64,000 bases of DNA from Pseudonocardia autotrophica (GCF_003945385.1 NZ_AP018920.1:2542001-2606000), one strand, 5' to 3'. Numbered from the stretch's first letter, positions 33,523-43,747 are shown. The notes: generated from the letters alone by a model not told the origin. Made by a program: numbers and translations.

Positions 33523-34455
33523 GTGGACTTCCGGATCTTCACCGAACCCCAGCAGGGCGCGAGCTACTCCGAGCTGCTCCGGGTCGCCCGTGCGACGCAG
33601 GACGCCGGCTACGACGCCTTCTTCCGCTCCGACCACTTCCTGGCGATGGGCGACGGCACGGGCCTGCCCGGACCGACCGACGCCTGGGTGACCCTCGCCG
33701 CGCTCGGCCGCGAGACCGAGCGGATCCGGCTGGGCACGCTCGTCACCAGTGCGACGTTCCGGCTGCCCGGGCCGCTCGCGGTGGCCGTCGCGCAGGCCGA
33801 CGAGATGTCCGGCGGCCGGATCGAGCTCGGCATCGGCGCGGGCTGGTTCGAGGCCGAGCACGCCGCCCTCGGGATCCCGTTCCCGCCGCTCGGGCAGCGT
33901 TTCGAGATCCTCACCGAGCAGCTGGAGATCCTCACCGGGCTGTGGGCGACGCCGCAGGGCGGACGGTTCGACCACCGGGGCACGCATTACACGATCACCG
34001 ACTCGCCGGCACTGCCGCGCCCGGTGCAGGACGCCCCACCGGTCGTCGTGGGCGGGAAGGGCAAGCGCCGGACGCCCGCGCTCGCGGCCCGCTTCGCGTC
34101 CGAGTTCAACGTGCCGTTCCAGGAGCCCGACGCGGTCGCCGCGCAGTTCGGCCGGGTCCGCGACGCCTGCCGCGCGATCGGCCGCGACCCGGCCGAGCTG
34201 ACCTACTCGGTGGCCCAGATGCTGTGCCTGGGCCGCGACGACGCCGAGATCGCCCACCGCGCCGCCGCGGTCGGCCGGGACGTCGCCGAGGTGCGTGCGA
34301 ACTGCCTGGCCGGCACCCCCGACGAGGTGGTCGACCAGCTCGGCCGCTGGTCCGAGCGGACCGGTGCGACCCGGTTCTACCTGCAGATCCTCGATCTGTC
34401 CGATCTGGACCACGTGGAGCAGTTCGCCACGTCGGTGATGGGGCAGCTCGGCTGA
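33523..34455 (+). CDS. LLM-class F420-dependent oxidoreductase
   Basis: The protein has 310 residues. It has the luciferase-like TIM barrel: FRIFTEPQQGASYSELLRVA, DAFFRSDHFLAMG, RIRLGTLVTSATFRLPGPLA and RIELGIGAGWFEAEHAALGI, which are F420-type signatures. The substrate is unknown. The GTG at 33523 is chosen because the homologous part starts at once; a clear ribosome site is not seen. It is divergent from the SDR gene. Confidence 0.85.
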   Translation: MDFRIFTEPQQGASYSELLRVARATQDAGYDAFFRSDHFLAMGDGTGLPGPTDAWVTLAALGRETERIRLGTLVTSATFRLPGPLAVAVAQADEMSGGRIELGIGAGWFEAEHAALGIPFPPLGQRFEILTEQLEILTGLWATPQGGRFDHRGTHYTITDSPALPRPVQDAPPVVVGGKGKRRTPALAARFASEFNVPFQEPDAVAAQFGRVRDACRAIGRDPAELTYSVAQMLCLGRDDAEIAHRAAAVGRDVAEVRANCLAGTPDEVVDQLGRWSERTGATRFYLQILDLSDLDHVEQFATSVMGQLG

Positions 34456-34471
34456 GCGCGCGGGGCGCGGC

Positions 34472-35035
34472 TCAGGTGCCCAGTTGGCCGCCGACGTCGG
34501 CGGCCGCGGTCAGCAGCGCCAGTGTCGGCACCACGGCTCGCGGCGCGATCCGGTAGCTGCCGCGGCCGTCCTGCTCGACGAGCCCGGCGTGGGTCAGCGC
34601 CTTGAGGTGGTGGTAGAGCTGCCCGGTCGAGGCCAGCTCGGCGACTTCGGTCAGCTCGGCCGTGCCGCGCGGGCCGTGCAGCAGGCCGCGGACGATCCGG
34701 ACCCGCACCGGATGCCCGAGTGCGGCCAGTACCGCGGTGCGCGGCTCGTCGTCGAGGGCGAGCGCGGCGCCGGCGTCGTACTCGACGGCCCAGCTGACCT
34801 CACCGTGCAGCGCGACCTCGCCGGAGTAGCGCACGACGCCGGCGCCCGTCGATGCAGCGCCCGCGCCCGTCGATGCGGTGCCCGCGCCCGGAGACGCGGC
34901 ACCCGTGCCGGCGGGCACGCTGCCCGCATCCGCGGACGGACTGCATGCTGCGGGAGCCGGTGCCAGCGCCCCGTCCAGCCGGCGCTCGAGCAGCTCGACG
35001 CGACGCTCCAGATCGGCCAGTCGGTCCTCGGTCAC
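34472..35035 (-). CDS. ArsR-type winged-helix regulator with low-complexity N-terminus
   Basis: The protein has 187 residues. Residues about 5-22 form a coiled coil (DRLADLERRVELLERRLDGA), then about 40 residues of Ala/Gly/Thr/Ser/Pro repeats (TGAASPGAGTASTGAGAAST). The C-terminal about 100 residues are a winged helix with LAALGHPVRVRIVRGLLHG, STGQLYHHLKALTHAGLVEQ and GRGSYRIAP. No metal-binding Cys pair is seen. It is convergent with the LLM gene. Confidence 0.8.
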   Translation of the reverse strand: MTEDRLADLERRVELLERRLDGALAPAPAACSPSADAGSVPAGTGAASPGAGTASTGAGAASTGAGVVRYSGEVALHGEVSWAVEYDAGAALALDDEPRTAVLAALGHPVRVRIVRGLLHGPRGTAELTEVAELASTGQLYHHLKALTHAGLVEQDGRGSYRIAPRAVVPTLALLTAAADVGGQLGT

Positions 35036-35070
35036 TCCACTATTCTACGGAACTACGGAGAAACGGTCGA

Positions 35071-35796
35071 TCAGCCGAGGCCGCTCATCAGATCGACCAT
35101 CCGGGCGACCGGATGCTCGGCGACCGGGAGCCGCCCGTCGATCGCGTCGAGCACGGCGGTGGTCACGGCGTCGGCGACGTCGTCGACGGTGATCTCACGG
35201 CCGAGTTCGGTGCTCAGCGTGGTGACGCCGGCGTCGGCGATCCCACAGGGCACGATCCGGCCGAAGTCGCCCAGGTCGGCGTCGCAGTTGATGGCGAACC
35301 CGTGCTGGGTCACCCCGCCGGAGATCCGGACCCCGATCGCGGCGACCTTGCGCTCCGGGCGCAGCCCCTCGGCGGGCAGCCACACCCCGGACCGGCCCTC
35401 GACCCGGCCGGCCGTCGTGAGTCCGAGATCGTGGCAGACCCGGATCAGCGCCTCCTCCAGCCGCCGGACGTAGTCGACGACGTCCATCGGCTCGTTCAGT
35501 GCGACGATCGGGTAGCCGACCAGCTGCCCCGGCCCGTGCCAGGTGATCCGGCCGCCACGGTCGACGTCGATCACCGGGGTGCCGTCCTGCGGCCGGTCCT
35601 CCGGCCGGGTCCGGCGGCCCGCGGTGTAGACGGCCGGGTGCTCGAGCAGCATCAGCACGTCCGGCCCGGTGCCCTCCTGGCGGGCCGCGGCGTGCGCCCG
35701 CTGGGTGTCCCAGGCGGCGAGGTACTCGACGAGCCCCAGCCGGTCCACCCGGACGGCGTCGGTTCCGGCACGGCAGCTCTGCTGAGGATCGGGCAT
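35071..35796 (-). CDS. lipB: octanoyltransferase
   Basis: The protein has 241 residues. It moves octanoate from acyl carrier protein to lipoyl domains. The signatures are [19 protein letters not shown] [30 protein letters not shown], the catalytic Lys in [11 protein letters not shown] and the catalytic Cys in [17 protein letters not shown]. It lies between the ArsR gene and the FAD oxidoreductase, and is separated from lipA here by four genes that M. tuberculosis lacks at this place. Confidence 0.95.
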   Translation of the reverse strand: MPDPQQSCRAGTDAVRVDRLGLVEYLAAWDTQRAHAAARQEGTGPDVLMLLEHPAVYTAGRRTRPEDRPQDGTPVIDVDRGGRITWHGPGQLVGYPIVALNEPMDVVDYVRRLEEALIRVCHDLGLTTAGRVEGRSGVWLPAEGLRPERKVAAIGVRISGGVTQHGFAINCDADLGDFGRIVPCGIADAGVTTLSTELGREITVDDVADAVTTAVLDAIDGRLPVAEHPVARMVDLMSGLG

Positions 35797-35805
35797 GCCC
35801 CGAGA

Positions 35806-37077
35806 TTACCCCCGTGACCGCCCCGCACCGAGGCGTGCCAGCACCGCCTGCGCCGCGCGCCGTCCGCTGACCAGCGCGCCCTGGGTGGACGGGGTGTCCC
35901 GGTGGTCACCCGCGACGAACAGGTTCCGGCCCAGGTCGACGTCGCGGCGCACCGGCCGCCCGGCCTCCAGCAGCGGCAGCGCCTCGTCGATCCGCGCGGT
36001 GTGCAGGTGCTCCCAGTCGTCGGTCGGGGCCGCCCAGATGCGGGCCAGCTCACGGCGCACGACCGGCTCGTCGATCCCGCTGCCCTCCGGTGTGCCGACC
36101 ACCGACGACGCCACCAGCGGGCGCCCGTCGGCCGAGTAGCCGGGCGCGACGGCCGTCATGACCACGCTGTTCACCACCGGGCCGCCGGTGCCGTCCAGGT
36201 GCAGCAGCGCCGCCGCAGCCGGCGCCTGCCGGGGAACGTGGAAGTAGGTGGTCAGCGCGTTCATCCGGGGCTCGGCGACACCGGGCAGCAGCGCGGCCGC
36301 GGTGCGCGGATCGGCGGCGACGAGCACCGCGCGGGCGCGCAGTGTGCCGTCGTCGGTGTGCACCGACGGCGCCTCCCCGCCGTGCACGGCGTGCACCCGG
36401 GTGTGCAGCGAGACGGCGCCGGCGGGCAGCGCGGCGGCCAGCCGCCGGGGCAGCGCCTCGATCCCGTCGTCGGGGACGACGATCGTGCCCAGCGCGAAGC
36501 TGCGCCACACCAGCCGGACGAACGCGGCCGAGGTCTCCAGCGCCGGATCGGCCAGCACCCCGGACAGGAACGGGCGCAGGAACCGGTCGGTGACCGCTCC
36601 GCCGATCCCGGCCGCGTCGAGGTCGTCGGCGGCCGAGCGGTCGATCAGCGTCGCGGTGCGTGCCGGGGGAGAGGCCAGCACCCGCGCCGTCCAGGCGACC
36701 AGCTTCGCCTTGTCGAGCGGGCCGAACAGATCGTCGGCGGCGGTCGCCGGGGCGGACGCCGGCCGGCGCAGCGGGTTGACGAACCGGTGCAGCTCACCGT
36801 CACCGGCGCGGACGGCGGCGCCCGGCTCGAAGGCGCGGACGGCGAGCGAGTCCATGCCGTGCGGAGCCAGTGCCGCCAGCAGCGCCGGGTACGACGAGTT
36901 CAGCACCTGGAACCCGCGGTCGCAGCGGAAGCCGTCGACGACGTCGGTCGCCATCCGGCCGCCGACCCGGTCGGACGCCTCCAGCACCCGCACCGACAAT
37001 CCGTGCCGGTGCAGGACGGCTGCCGCGCGCAGCCCGGCGAGGCCGGCGCCGACGACCAGGACGTCCGGCGGGGTCAC
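35806..37077 (-). CDS. FAD-dependent oxidoreductase, amine oxidase/phytoene-desaturase type
   Basis: The protein has 423 residues. The FAD-binding motif is VLVVGAGLAGLRAAAVLHRH, with EASDRVGGRMAT (GGR) after it. The C-terminal FAD site is NLFVAGDHRDTPSTQGALVS. It fits the flavin amine oxidase/protoporphyrinogen oxidase-like group; the substrate is unknown. It overlaps the TIGR01777 gene by 4 bp and is co-transcribed with it and lipB. Confidence 0.85.
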   Translation of the reverse strand: MTPPDVLVVGAGLAGLRAAAVLHRHGLSVRVLEASDRVGGRMATDVVDGFRCDRGFQVLNSSYPALLAALAPHGMDSLAVRAFEPGAAVRAGDGELHRFVNPLRRPASAPATAADDLFGPLDKAKLVAWTARVLASPPARTATLIDRSAADDLDAAGIGGAVTDRFLRPFLSGVLADPALETSAAFVRLVWRSFALGTIVVPDDGIEALPRRLAAALPAGAVSLHTRVHAVHGGEAPSVHTDDGTLRARAVLVAADPRTAAALLPGVAEPRMNALTTYFHVPRQAPAAAALLHLDGTGGPVVNSVVMTAVAPGYSADGRPLVASSVVGTPEGSGIDEPVVRRELARIWAAPTDDWEHLHTARIDEALPLLEAGRPVRRDVDLGRNLFVAGDHRDTPSTQGALVSGRRAAQAVLARLGAGRSRG

Positions 37078-37964
37078 GTGCCGACCGCGGCCGACAGCGC
37101 GTCCCCGACGGTGTGGTGGCGGAACCGGAACCCGGCGTCGAGCAGCGCCTTCGGCACCGCGCGCTGCCCGCTGAGCAGCGTCTCCCGGCCCAGCTCACCG
37201 AGCACGGTGGAGACCACCGGTGCCGGGACCGAGAACGGTGTCGGCCGTCCGACCGCCTCGCCCAGCTCCCGGGTGAACTCGGCGTTGGTGACCGGCACCG
37301 GGCCGGTGATGTTGGCGGGGCCGGACAGCGACCCGGTCTCCACGGCGAACCGCAGCGCGGAGACCTGATCGTCCAGCGAGACCCACGGCATGTACTGGGT
37401 GCCCTTGCCGATCCGGCCGCCGAGGAACCCCCGGAACAACGGGCGCAGCATCGCCAGCAGCCCGCCGGACGGCGACAGCACCAGCCCGGTCCGGATCAGT
37501 ACGACCCGGGCGCCGGCGTCGGCGGCGGGCGCGGCGGCCGCCTCCCAGTCCCGGCAGACATCGGCCAGGAAGCCGCTGCCCGACGGCGCCGACTCGTCGG
37601 TGACGTGGTCACCGGTGTCGCCGTAGTAGCCGACCGCGGAGCCGCTGACGAACGCCGGGACGCCGTGCCGGGCCACCGCGGTGGCGAGCACATCGGTCGG
37701 CACATTGCGGGAGTCGCGGATCAGCTGCTTGCGGGCCCCGCTCCACGGCCGGTCGGCCAGCCCGGCCCCGTTGAGGTTGACCACGGCGTCGACGCCGTCC
37801 AGCGTCCCGTCCTCGATCGTCCCCGCCGGTGGGTCCCAGCCCCGTTCGTCCGGTGCGGCGGGCGAGCGCCGCACCAGGCGCAGCACCTCGTGGCCCGCCC
37901 CCCGTAGATGGGCGACCAGGGCGGTTCCGATCAGACCGGACGAACCGGCTATGACGACGCGCAC
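37074..37964 (-). CDS. TIGR01777-family epimerase-like protein
   Basis: The protein has 296 residues. An extended-SDR fold: VVIAGSSGLIGTALVAHLRG at the start, VVNLNGAGLADRPWS, FVSGSAVGYYGDTGDH and the C-terminal TPFSVPAPVVSTVLGEL. It fits TIGR01777 (a sugar-nucleotide epimerase-like family of unknown substrate) and equals Rv2216, next to sucB in mycobacteria. Confidence 0.88.
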   Translation of the reverse strand: MRVVIAGSSGLIGTALVAHLRGAGHEVLRLVRRSPAAPDERGWDPPAGTIEDGTLDGVDAVVNLNGAGLADRPWSGARKQLIRDSRNVPTDVLATAVARHGVPAFVSGSAVGYYGDTGDHVTDESAPSGSGFLADVCRDWEAAAAPAADAGARVVLIRTGLVLSPSGGLLAMLRPLFRGFLGGRIGKGTQYMPWVSLDDQVSALRFAVETGSLSGPANITGPVPVTNAEFTRELGEAVGRPTPFSVPAPVVSTVLGELGRETLLSGQRAVPKALLDAGFRFRHHTVGDALSAAVGT

Positions 37965-38050
37965 GGCGGCGATCCTTCCCGGTTCCGGGCCACGGCGCGA
38001 CCCGGCGGGCGGCGATGGTGATCACCCGATCGCCCGACGGTGGTACGGGC

Positions 38051-38083
38051 GCGGCCCGCCCCGGGGGAACCGGGACGGGCCGC
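38051..38083 (-). terminator. terminator after sucB
   Basis: GCGGCCCG-c-CCCGG and CCGGG-a-CGGGCCGC pair over 13 bp with a 5-nt loop, 28 bp past the sucB stop. The stem is GC-rich, without a clear T-run. Confidence 0.65.
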
Positions 38084-38110
38084 GACCGCCGTGTGCGGGG
38101 GAGTTGTCGC

Positions 38111-39913
38111 CTACAGGCCGAGCTCGGCCTCGAAGGCGCCCTCCTCCAGGCGTGCCCGGACGGCGGACAGGAAACGTCCGGCGTCGGCACCGTCGACCAG
38201 GCGGTGGTCGTAGGTGAGCGGCAGGTAGCAGACCGAGCGGACGGCGATCACGTCGTCGCCCTCGGGGCCGGTGACGACCTTCGGCTCCTTCACGATCGCC
38301 CCGGTGCCGAGGATGCCGACCTGCGGCTGGTTCAGGATCGGGGTGTCGAACAGGGCGCCCGCGGAGCCGATGTTCGTGATCGTGAACGTGCCGCCGGACA
38401 GCTCGTCCGGGCCGATCTTGGCGTTCCGGGTCCGGGCGGCGACATCGGCGATCTTCTTGGCGATCCCGGCCAGCGACAGGTCGTCGGCGTCCTTGATCAC
38501 CGGGACGAGCAGGCCGCGCGGGGTGTCCACGGCGATGCCCATGTGCACCGAGCCGTGGTAGGTGACCTGCTTGTTGTCCTCGGAGATCGAGGCGTTGACC
38601 GACGGGAACGCCTTGAGCGCCTCGATCGTCGCCTTCGCGATGAAGGCCAGGAAGGTGAGGTTGGCGCCCTCGCGGCGCTTGAAGTCCTCCTTGACCTTGT
38701 TCCGCAGCTTGACGATGCGGGTGAGGTCGACCTCCTGCACGGTGGTGAGCTGGGCGGACACCGCCAGCGACTCGTTCATCCGCTGGGCGATCACCTGGCG
38801 CAGCCGCGGCAGCTTGACGGTGGTGCCCGGCTGCGGGCCGTCCTCCGGCCGGGTCGGCACGGTCTGCGGCTGCTTCGGCGCACCACCGGACGCGGCCGGT
38901 GCGGCCGGGGCCTCGGCGGCCGGGGCGGACTTCTGCTCGGCCGCGGCCAGCACGTCCTGCTTGCGGATGCGGCCACCGACGCCGGAGCCGGTCAGCGACT
39001 CCAGATCGACGCCGTGCTCCTGGGCCAGCTTGCGGACCAGCGGCGTCACGTAGGGCCGGTCACCCGATCCGTTGGACGACGACGCGCCACCCTGGGTGTC
39101 GGTGGACCCGGCCGGCTGGGACTGCTGCTGCTTCGGGGCCTCGGCCTTCGGCTGCTCGGCCTTCGGCTCCGGCTTCGGCTCGGGCTTCTTCTCCGCGGCC
39201 GGCTCCTCCTTCTTCGGAGCCGGGGCCTCCTCCTTCGCCGGGGCCTCCTGCGCGGGGGCGGACGACTCCGCGGGGGCGGCCGAACCGTCGCCGACGAGGG
39301 CGAGCTGCGCGCCGACCTCGACGGTCTCGTCCTCGCCGACGGTGTGCTCGAGCACGGTGCCCGCGACCGGCGACGGGATCTCGGTGTCGACCTTGTCGGT
39401 CGAGACCTCCAGCAGCGCCTCGTCCACGTCGACGGTGTCGCCGACCTGCTTGAGCCAGCGGGTCACGGTGCCCTCGGTGACCGACTCGCCGAGCTCGGGC
39501 ATGGTGACCGGCGTCCCGGACCCGGACCCGCCGCCCGACGATCCGCCGGGCTCCTGCTTCGGCGCCGCCTCGTGCGCGGGCTCCGGCTCCGGCTCGGGCT
39601 CCTCGGTGGCCTGCTCCGTCTGCTCGGTGGCCTGCTCGGCCCCACCGGATCCACCGGCGTCGCCGTCGGACTCGTCGGCGTCGCCGATCACGGCGAGCTC
39701 ACCGCCGACCTCGACGGTCTCGTCCTCGCCGGCGATGATCCGCTTCAGCACCCCGGCCGCGGGGGACGGGATCTCGGTGTCGACCTTGTCGGTCGAGACC
39801 TCGAGCAACGGCTCGTCGACCTCGACGGTGTCGCCCTCGGACTTGAGCCAGCGGGTGACGGTGCCCTCGGTGACACTCTCGCCCAGAGCGGGCATCTCTA
39901 CGGTGACGGCCAT
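38111..39913 (-). CDS. sucB: dihydrolipoamide acyltransferase (E2)
   Basis: The protein has 600 residues with two lipoyl domains: residues about 2-76 and about 133-207, each with the [12 protein letters not shown] lipoylation loop (Lys43 in the first). Acidic/Pro/Ala-rich linkers separate them. The E3-binding domain ([20 protein letters not shown]) is near 290-325 and the catalytic domain ends with [17 protein letters not shown]. It is the E2 shared by the pyruvate and 2-oxoglutarate dehydrogenase complexes in actinobacteria (DlaT, Rv2215). It is followed upstream by the E3 gene lpd. Confidence 0.93.
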   Translation of the reverse strand: MAVTVEMPALGESVTEGTVTRWLKSEGDTVEVDEPLLEVSTDKVDTEIPSPAAGVLKRIIAGEDETVEVGGELAVIGDADESDGDAGGSGGAEQATEQTEQATEEPEPEPEPAHEAAPKQEPGGSSGGGSGSGTPVTMPELGESVTEGTVTRWLKQVGDTVDVDEALLEVSTDKVDTEIPSPVAGTVLEHTVGEDETVEVGAQLALVGDGSAAPAESSAPAQEAPAKEEAPAPKKEEPAAEKKPEPKPEPKAEQPKAEAPKQQQSQPAGSTDTQGGASSSNGSGDRPYVTPLVRKLAQEHGVDLESLTGSGVGGRIRKQDVLAAAEQKSAPAAEAPAAPAASGGAPKQPQTVPTRPEDGPQPGTTVKLPRLRQVIAQRMNESLAVSAQLTTVQEVDLTRIVKLRNKVKEDFKRREGANLTFLAFIAKATIEALKAFPSVNASISEDNKQVTYHGSVHMGIAVDTPRGLLVPVIKDADDLSLAGIAKKIADVAARTRNAKIGPDELSGGTFTITNIGSAGALFDTPILNQPQVGILGTGAIVKEPKVVTGPEGDDVIAVRSVCYLPLTYDHRLVDGADAGRFLSAVRARLEEGAFEAELGL

Positions 39914-39973
39914 GTCGGGTGGAGCTCCTCTTGTTCCGCGTGGGTGTTCGGGTCTGGGATGGGGCGACCGGGA

Positions 39974-41386
39974 TCAGCCGTGGGTGTGCAGCGGTTTCCC
40001 GGCCAACGCGAGGTGGGCCTCGCCGAGCGCCTCGCTCTGTGTGGGGTGGGCATGGATCAGTGCGGCGACATCGGCGGGGAGAGCTTCCCAGTTGTAGATC
40101 AGTTGCGCCTCCCCGACGAGCTCGCCGACCCGTGAACCGACCATGTGCACGCCGACCACCGGGCCCTCGGCGCCGGCCGCACCGGCCTGCACGAGCTTGA
40201 TCGCCCCGGAGGTCTGCAGGATCTGCGACCTGCCGTTGCCCGCCAGGTCGTAGGTGAGGGTGTGCACCTCGTCGTACCGCTCGCGGGCGGCGTCCTCGGT
40301 CAGCCCGACCGAGGCGATCTCCGGATCGCAGTAGGTCACCCGCGGGACGCCGTCGTCGGACAGCGGGGTGGGTGCGAGCCCGGCGATGTCCTCGGCCACG
40401 AAGATCCCGTGCGCGAACCCGCGGTGGGCCAGCTGCAATCCGGGGGTGACGTCGCCGACGGCGTAGACGCCGTCCAGGTTCGTCCGCAGCCGCTCGTCGA
40501 CGGTGACGAACCCGTCCGACATCGCGATCCCCGCCTCGGCGAACCCGTGGCCGGTGGTGTTGGGGCCGCGGCCGACCGCGACGAGCAGCAGATCGGCCTC
40601 GATCTCCTCGCCGTTCTCCAGCGAGACGGTGACGGTGTCGCCGGAGCGGACGGCCTTGCTCAGCCGCACACCGGTCCGGGCGGTGATCTTCCGGCGGCGG
40701 AAGGCACGGCCGAGCTGGCTGGAGCAGAACTCGTCCTCCGCGGGGACCAGCCGGGGGAGCGCCTCGACGATCGTGACCTCGGCCCCGAACGAGCGCCACA
40801 CGCTGGCGAACTCCACGCCGATCACGCCGCCGCCGAGAACCACGACCCGCTCCGGGACCCGGTCCAGGGTGAGCGCGGCGTCCGAGGTGACGATCCGGTC
40901 GTCGAGCTCCAGACCGGGCAGCGAGCGGGCGTACGAGCCGGTCGCCAGCACCACGTGCCGCCCCCGGTAGCGCCGGTCGCCGACCCGCACCACGCCGGGG
41001 CCCTCGAAGGTCCCGGCGCCGTCGACCACGGTGATCCCGCGGGACGCGACCAGGCCCTGCAGGCCCTTGTAGAGGCGCCCGACGACGCCGTCCTTGTAGG
41101 CGTTGACGCCGGCCATGTCGACGCCGTCGAAGGTCGACCGGACACCGACCTTCGCCCCGTCACGGGCACCGTCGGCGATCTCGGCGGCGTGCAGCAGCGC
41201 CTTGGTCGGGATGCAGCCGCGGTGCAGGCAGGTCCCGCCGACCTTGTCCTTCTCGACGAGGACGACCGAGAGTCCCAGCTCGGCGGCGCGCAGTGCGCAG
41301 GCGTACCCGCCGGAGCCGCCGCCCAGGATCACCAGGTCGGCCTGCACGGCCTCGCCGGCGCCGCTCTCCGAGCTCGTCTCGGACAC
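39974..41386 (-). CDS. lpd: dihydrolipoamide dehydrogenase (E3)
   Basis: The protein has 470 residues. The FAD site is DLVILGGGSGGYACALRAAE, the redox disulfide GTCLHRGCIPTKALLHA (Cys53-Cys58), the NAD site VVLGGGVIGVEFASVW, and the C-terminal catalytic pair is HAHPTQSEALGEAH. It reoxidises the lipoyl groups of sucB, 60 bp downstream, in one operon. The FAD/NAD domains are complete. Confidence 0.93.
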   Translation of the reverse strand: MSETSSESGAGEAVQADLVILGGGSGGYACALRAAELGLSVVLVEKDKVGGTCLHRGCIPTKALLHAAEIADGARDGAKVGVRSTFDGVDMAGVNAYKDGVVGRLYKGLQGLVASRGITVVDGAGTFEGPGVVRVGDRRYRGRHVVLATGSYARSLPGLELDDRIVTSDAALTLDRVPERVVVLGGGVIGVEFASVWRSFGAEVTIVEALPRLVPAEDEFCSSQLGRAFRRRKITARTGVRLSKAVRSGDTVTVSLENGEEIEADLLLVAVGRGPNTTGHGFAEAGIAMSDGFVTVDERLRTNLDGVYAVGDVTPGLQLAHRGFAHGIFVAEDIAGLAPTPLSDDGVPRVTYCDPEIASVGLTEDAARERYDEVHTLTYDLAGNGRSQILQTSGAIKLVQAGAAGAEGPVVGVHMVGSRVGELVGEAQLIYNWEALPADVAALIHAHPTQSEALGEAHLALAGKPLHTHG

Positions 41387-41597
41387 CGATCAGCTCCCTC
41401 CCGGTCACGTGCGGCAGGGTCTCCACCGCCGTGACGCCGCAGTGCGGCGTCCATCTTGTCACTACCCGCCCGGTACGCCAGTGCGGGTCTCGGGAGCAGA
41501 TCATGCTCCTCGCGCGTTGTACTGACGGATCACGTGTGTCCGTTTCGCCCGCCCGGGGGGTACGGATGTCGTACGAACCGACGAGAGGGTGACGCCC

Positions 41598-41969
41598 ATG
41601 GGCCTGTTGGACAGGTTCCGTTCCCGCCGGTCCTCGGGTGCCGGCAAGGCCCCGGACGCCGAGACCTACCTGCGGGAATGGACGAATGCGCGGATCGGGG
41701 TGGAGGCCTTCGTCGAGCCGCGCACGACCGTGACCGAGACGACCGTGGTGTTCGTCGCGCACGACGGCGAGTGGACCCGGCGGCGGGTCGGGAACCCGAA
41801 CCGGGCCAAGAAGCTGGCCCGCTCGATGCAGATCCCGATCTACGACGTGCAGTTGGTCGGTTACCCGAAGCGGATGCGCGACCACGACGCGCGGGAGCGG
41901 GCGCTGCGTAAGAAGGCCAAGCAGGAGGAGATGCTGCGCCAGCTGCGCGAGAAGGACCGCGACCGGTAG
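41598..41969 (+). CDS. conserved actinobacterial hypothetical protein
   Basis: The protein has 123 residues. It begins GLLDRFRSRRSSGAGK, has a small alpha/beta part (TETTVVFVAHDGEWTRRRVG, QIPIYDVQLVGYPKRM), and a highly charged C-terminal helix (RKKAKQEEMLRQLREKDRDR). No membrane segment. ATG at 41598 has GAGAGGG upstream; a GTG at 41589 is an alternative. It is divergent from lpd. Similar short proteins are widely conserved in the order, function unknown. Confidence 0.7.
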   Translation: MGLLDRFRSRRSSGAGKAPDAETYLREWTNARIGVEAFVEPRTTVTETTVVFVAHDGEWTRRRVGNPNRAKKLARSMQIPIYDVQLVGYPKRMRDHDARERALRKKAKQEEMLRQLREKDRDR

Positions 41970-41971
41970 CG

Positions 41972-42814
41972 CTACGCGCGCAGCGAACGCGCCTTGCGGG
42001 CACCGATCGCGCGCATCGCGGGCTCCAGCCGCAGGGCCGGGCCGGGGATCAGCGCGGTGAGCCGCAGCACCGCACCGCGCCAGGCCGGCAGTGTCCGGTA
42101 CACGCGGTGCGTGCCGAACATCCCGACCAGGCCGTGCGCGACCTGCTCGGCGGTGACCAGCGTCCCGGACCGGACCAGCGCCTGTGCCTGGCCACCGGGC
42201 GCCATCCCGCGCAGCAGCTCGGTGTTGACGCCGTCCGGGCAGACGGCGTGCACCCGGATCCCCTCCCGGCGGACCTCGGAGGCGAGTCCGGAGACCACCG
42301 ACAGCGCACCGGCCTTGGACGCCGCGTACACCGACAGCCCGGGGACCGGCCCGAGCGCCGAGAGCGACACCGTCACCCCGATCTCGCCGCCGTGCGCGAC
42401 GCCGGCGGCGGCCTGCTCCCGGAACGCCGCGACGGCGGCCCTCGCACCCCAGATCGGGCCCAGCAGGTTCACCTCGACCAGCGCCCTGGCGTGTGCCTCG
42501 GACAGCTCGGTCAGGGCGCCGTCGAACCCGACGCCCGCGTTGGCGATCCAGGCGCCCAGCGGGGCGAGCCCGCGGGCCCGGTCGGCGATCGCGCGCGCGT
42601 CGACCGGATCGGTGACGTCGTGCGCGGTGCCGTCCGCGGCACCGATCCGCTCGGCGGTCGCCCGTGCGGCGTCCGCGTCGAGGTCGGTGACGAGCACCCG
42701 GTAGCCACGATCGACCAGCTCGGTCGCGATCGCCTCACCGATGCCGCGGGCGGCGCCGGTGACCACGGCGGAACGGGGAGCGTGCGCGGGGATCTCGTGC
42801 CGGCGGCGTCGCAT
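41972..42814 (-). CDS. short-chain dehydrogenase/reductase
   Basis: The protein has 280 residues. The cofactor loop is VVTGAARGIGEAIATELVDR, followed by VLVTDLDADAARATAE (Asp, NAD preference likely), ANAGVGFDGALTELSE, TVSLSALGPVPGLSVYAASKAG (Ser, YxxxK). The substrate is unknown. It lies where M. tuberculosis has ephD (Rv2214c), whose C-terminal half is an SDR, so it may be the counterpart without the hydrolase half (inference). Confidence 0.82.
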   Translation of the reverse strand: MRRRRHEIPAHAPRSAVVTGAARGIGEAIATELVDRGYRVLVTDLDADAARATAERIGAADGTAHDVTDPVDARAIADRARGLAPLGAWIANAGVGFDGALTELSEAHARALVEVNLLGPIWGARAAVAAFREQAAAGVAHGGEIGVTVSLSALGPVPGLSVYAASKAGALSVVSGLASEVRREGIRVHAVCPDGVNTELLRGMAPGGQAQALVRSGTLVTAEQVAHGLVGMFGTHRVYRTLPAWRGAVLRLTALIPGPALRLEPAMRAIGARKARSLRA

Positions 42815-42830
42815 GGCCGGGAAGTATGCC

Positions 42831-43628
42831 CTACCCGCTGGTAACCGACCCGTGGACGGAACTCCTCCCGACGGTGCCGAGCAGGACCAGCGCGGCCACG
42901 GTGTAGACGCCGCCGAGCACGGTCCAGGCGAGCGGGCCGTGCGCGGTCACCTCCCACCCCACCAGCACGATCGTGGTGCCCAGGTGGAACCCGCCGTGCA
43001 CGCCGGCCGCGGCCCAGATCGAGCCGGTGACCAACACGGTGACGCCCGCGAGCAGCCCGAACCCGAACGGGATCGCCAGGTAGGCGATGTGGTCGAGGAG
43101 TGAGGTCTGGCCGCCGGAGGAGAACAGGTGGATCAGCGTGAACGCCACCGTGGAGACGGCGAGCCCGACCACCGGGCGGTCCCGCAGCATCGTGAGCAGC
43201 CAGCCGCGGAACAGCAGCTCCTCCGGGATCGCCTGCAGCAGGAAGGCCTGGCCCAGCACCACCAGCAGCACCGCGACCGGGGTGGCACCCTCGGTGACCG
43301 GCCCGCCGTCCACCGGCGTGAGCGATCCGGTCGCGGCGAGCACCCCGGCGGCTGCGAGGAACAGTCCGATCCCGGCGGCCGTACCGGCGAGCAGCCGGCC
43401 GGGCACCGGCCGCGACCAGCCGACGTCGCGCAGCCGCAGCCGTTCCATCCGGCGGCACCACAGCCACACGGCCGCGACGACGAGCACACACACCAGTACC
43501 TGGCCGGTGAGCTGCAGGGCGACCGCGACGGCCTCCGACGCCGGCGTCGGCAGGACCGCCGTCGCGGCGCCCACCAGCAGGTTCGCCCCGAGCAGCAGAC
43601 AGACGGCGATCAGCACCCGGATCGTCAT
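42831..43628 (-). CDS. CPBP-family intramembrane protease
   Basis: The protein has about 265 residues with seven to eight membrane helices. The Abi/CPBP motifs are AIPEELLFRGWLLTML (EExxxR), FTLIHLFSSG and AAAGVHGGFHLGTT (HxxxH). The substrate is unknown. The ATG at 43628 starts just before the first helix; an in-frame GTG at 43694 would add 22 residues. Neither has a clear ribosome site. It lies between an SDR gene and pepA. Confidence 0.8.
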   Translation of the reverse strand: MTIRVLIAVCLLLGANLLVGAATAVLPTPASEAVAVALQLTGQVLVCVLVVAAVWLWCRRMERLRLRDVGWSRPVPGRLLAGTAAGIGLFLAAAGVLAATGSLTPVDGGPVTEGATPVAVLLVVLGQAFLLQAIPEELLFRGWLLTMLRDRPVVGLAVSTVAFTLIHLFSSGGQTSLLDHIAYLAIPFGFGLLAGVTVLVTGSIWAAAGVHGGFHLGTTIVLVGWEVTAHGPLAWTVLGGVYTVAALVLLGTVGRSSVHGSVTSG

Positions 43629-43747
43629 GCCGACCGCGCCGGTGCTCAGGACCGGATGTGCGGATCCCGGTGTCGAGGCGTCCACCGGGCGCACGGTACC
43701 GGCTCGGACGATGGGGCCGAGCCGAGCGGCACGGGCCGGGGAGATCC

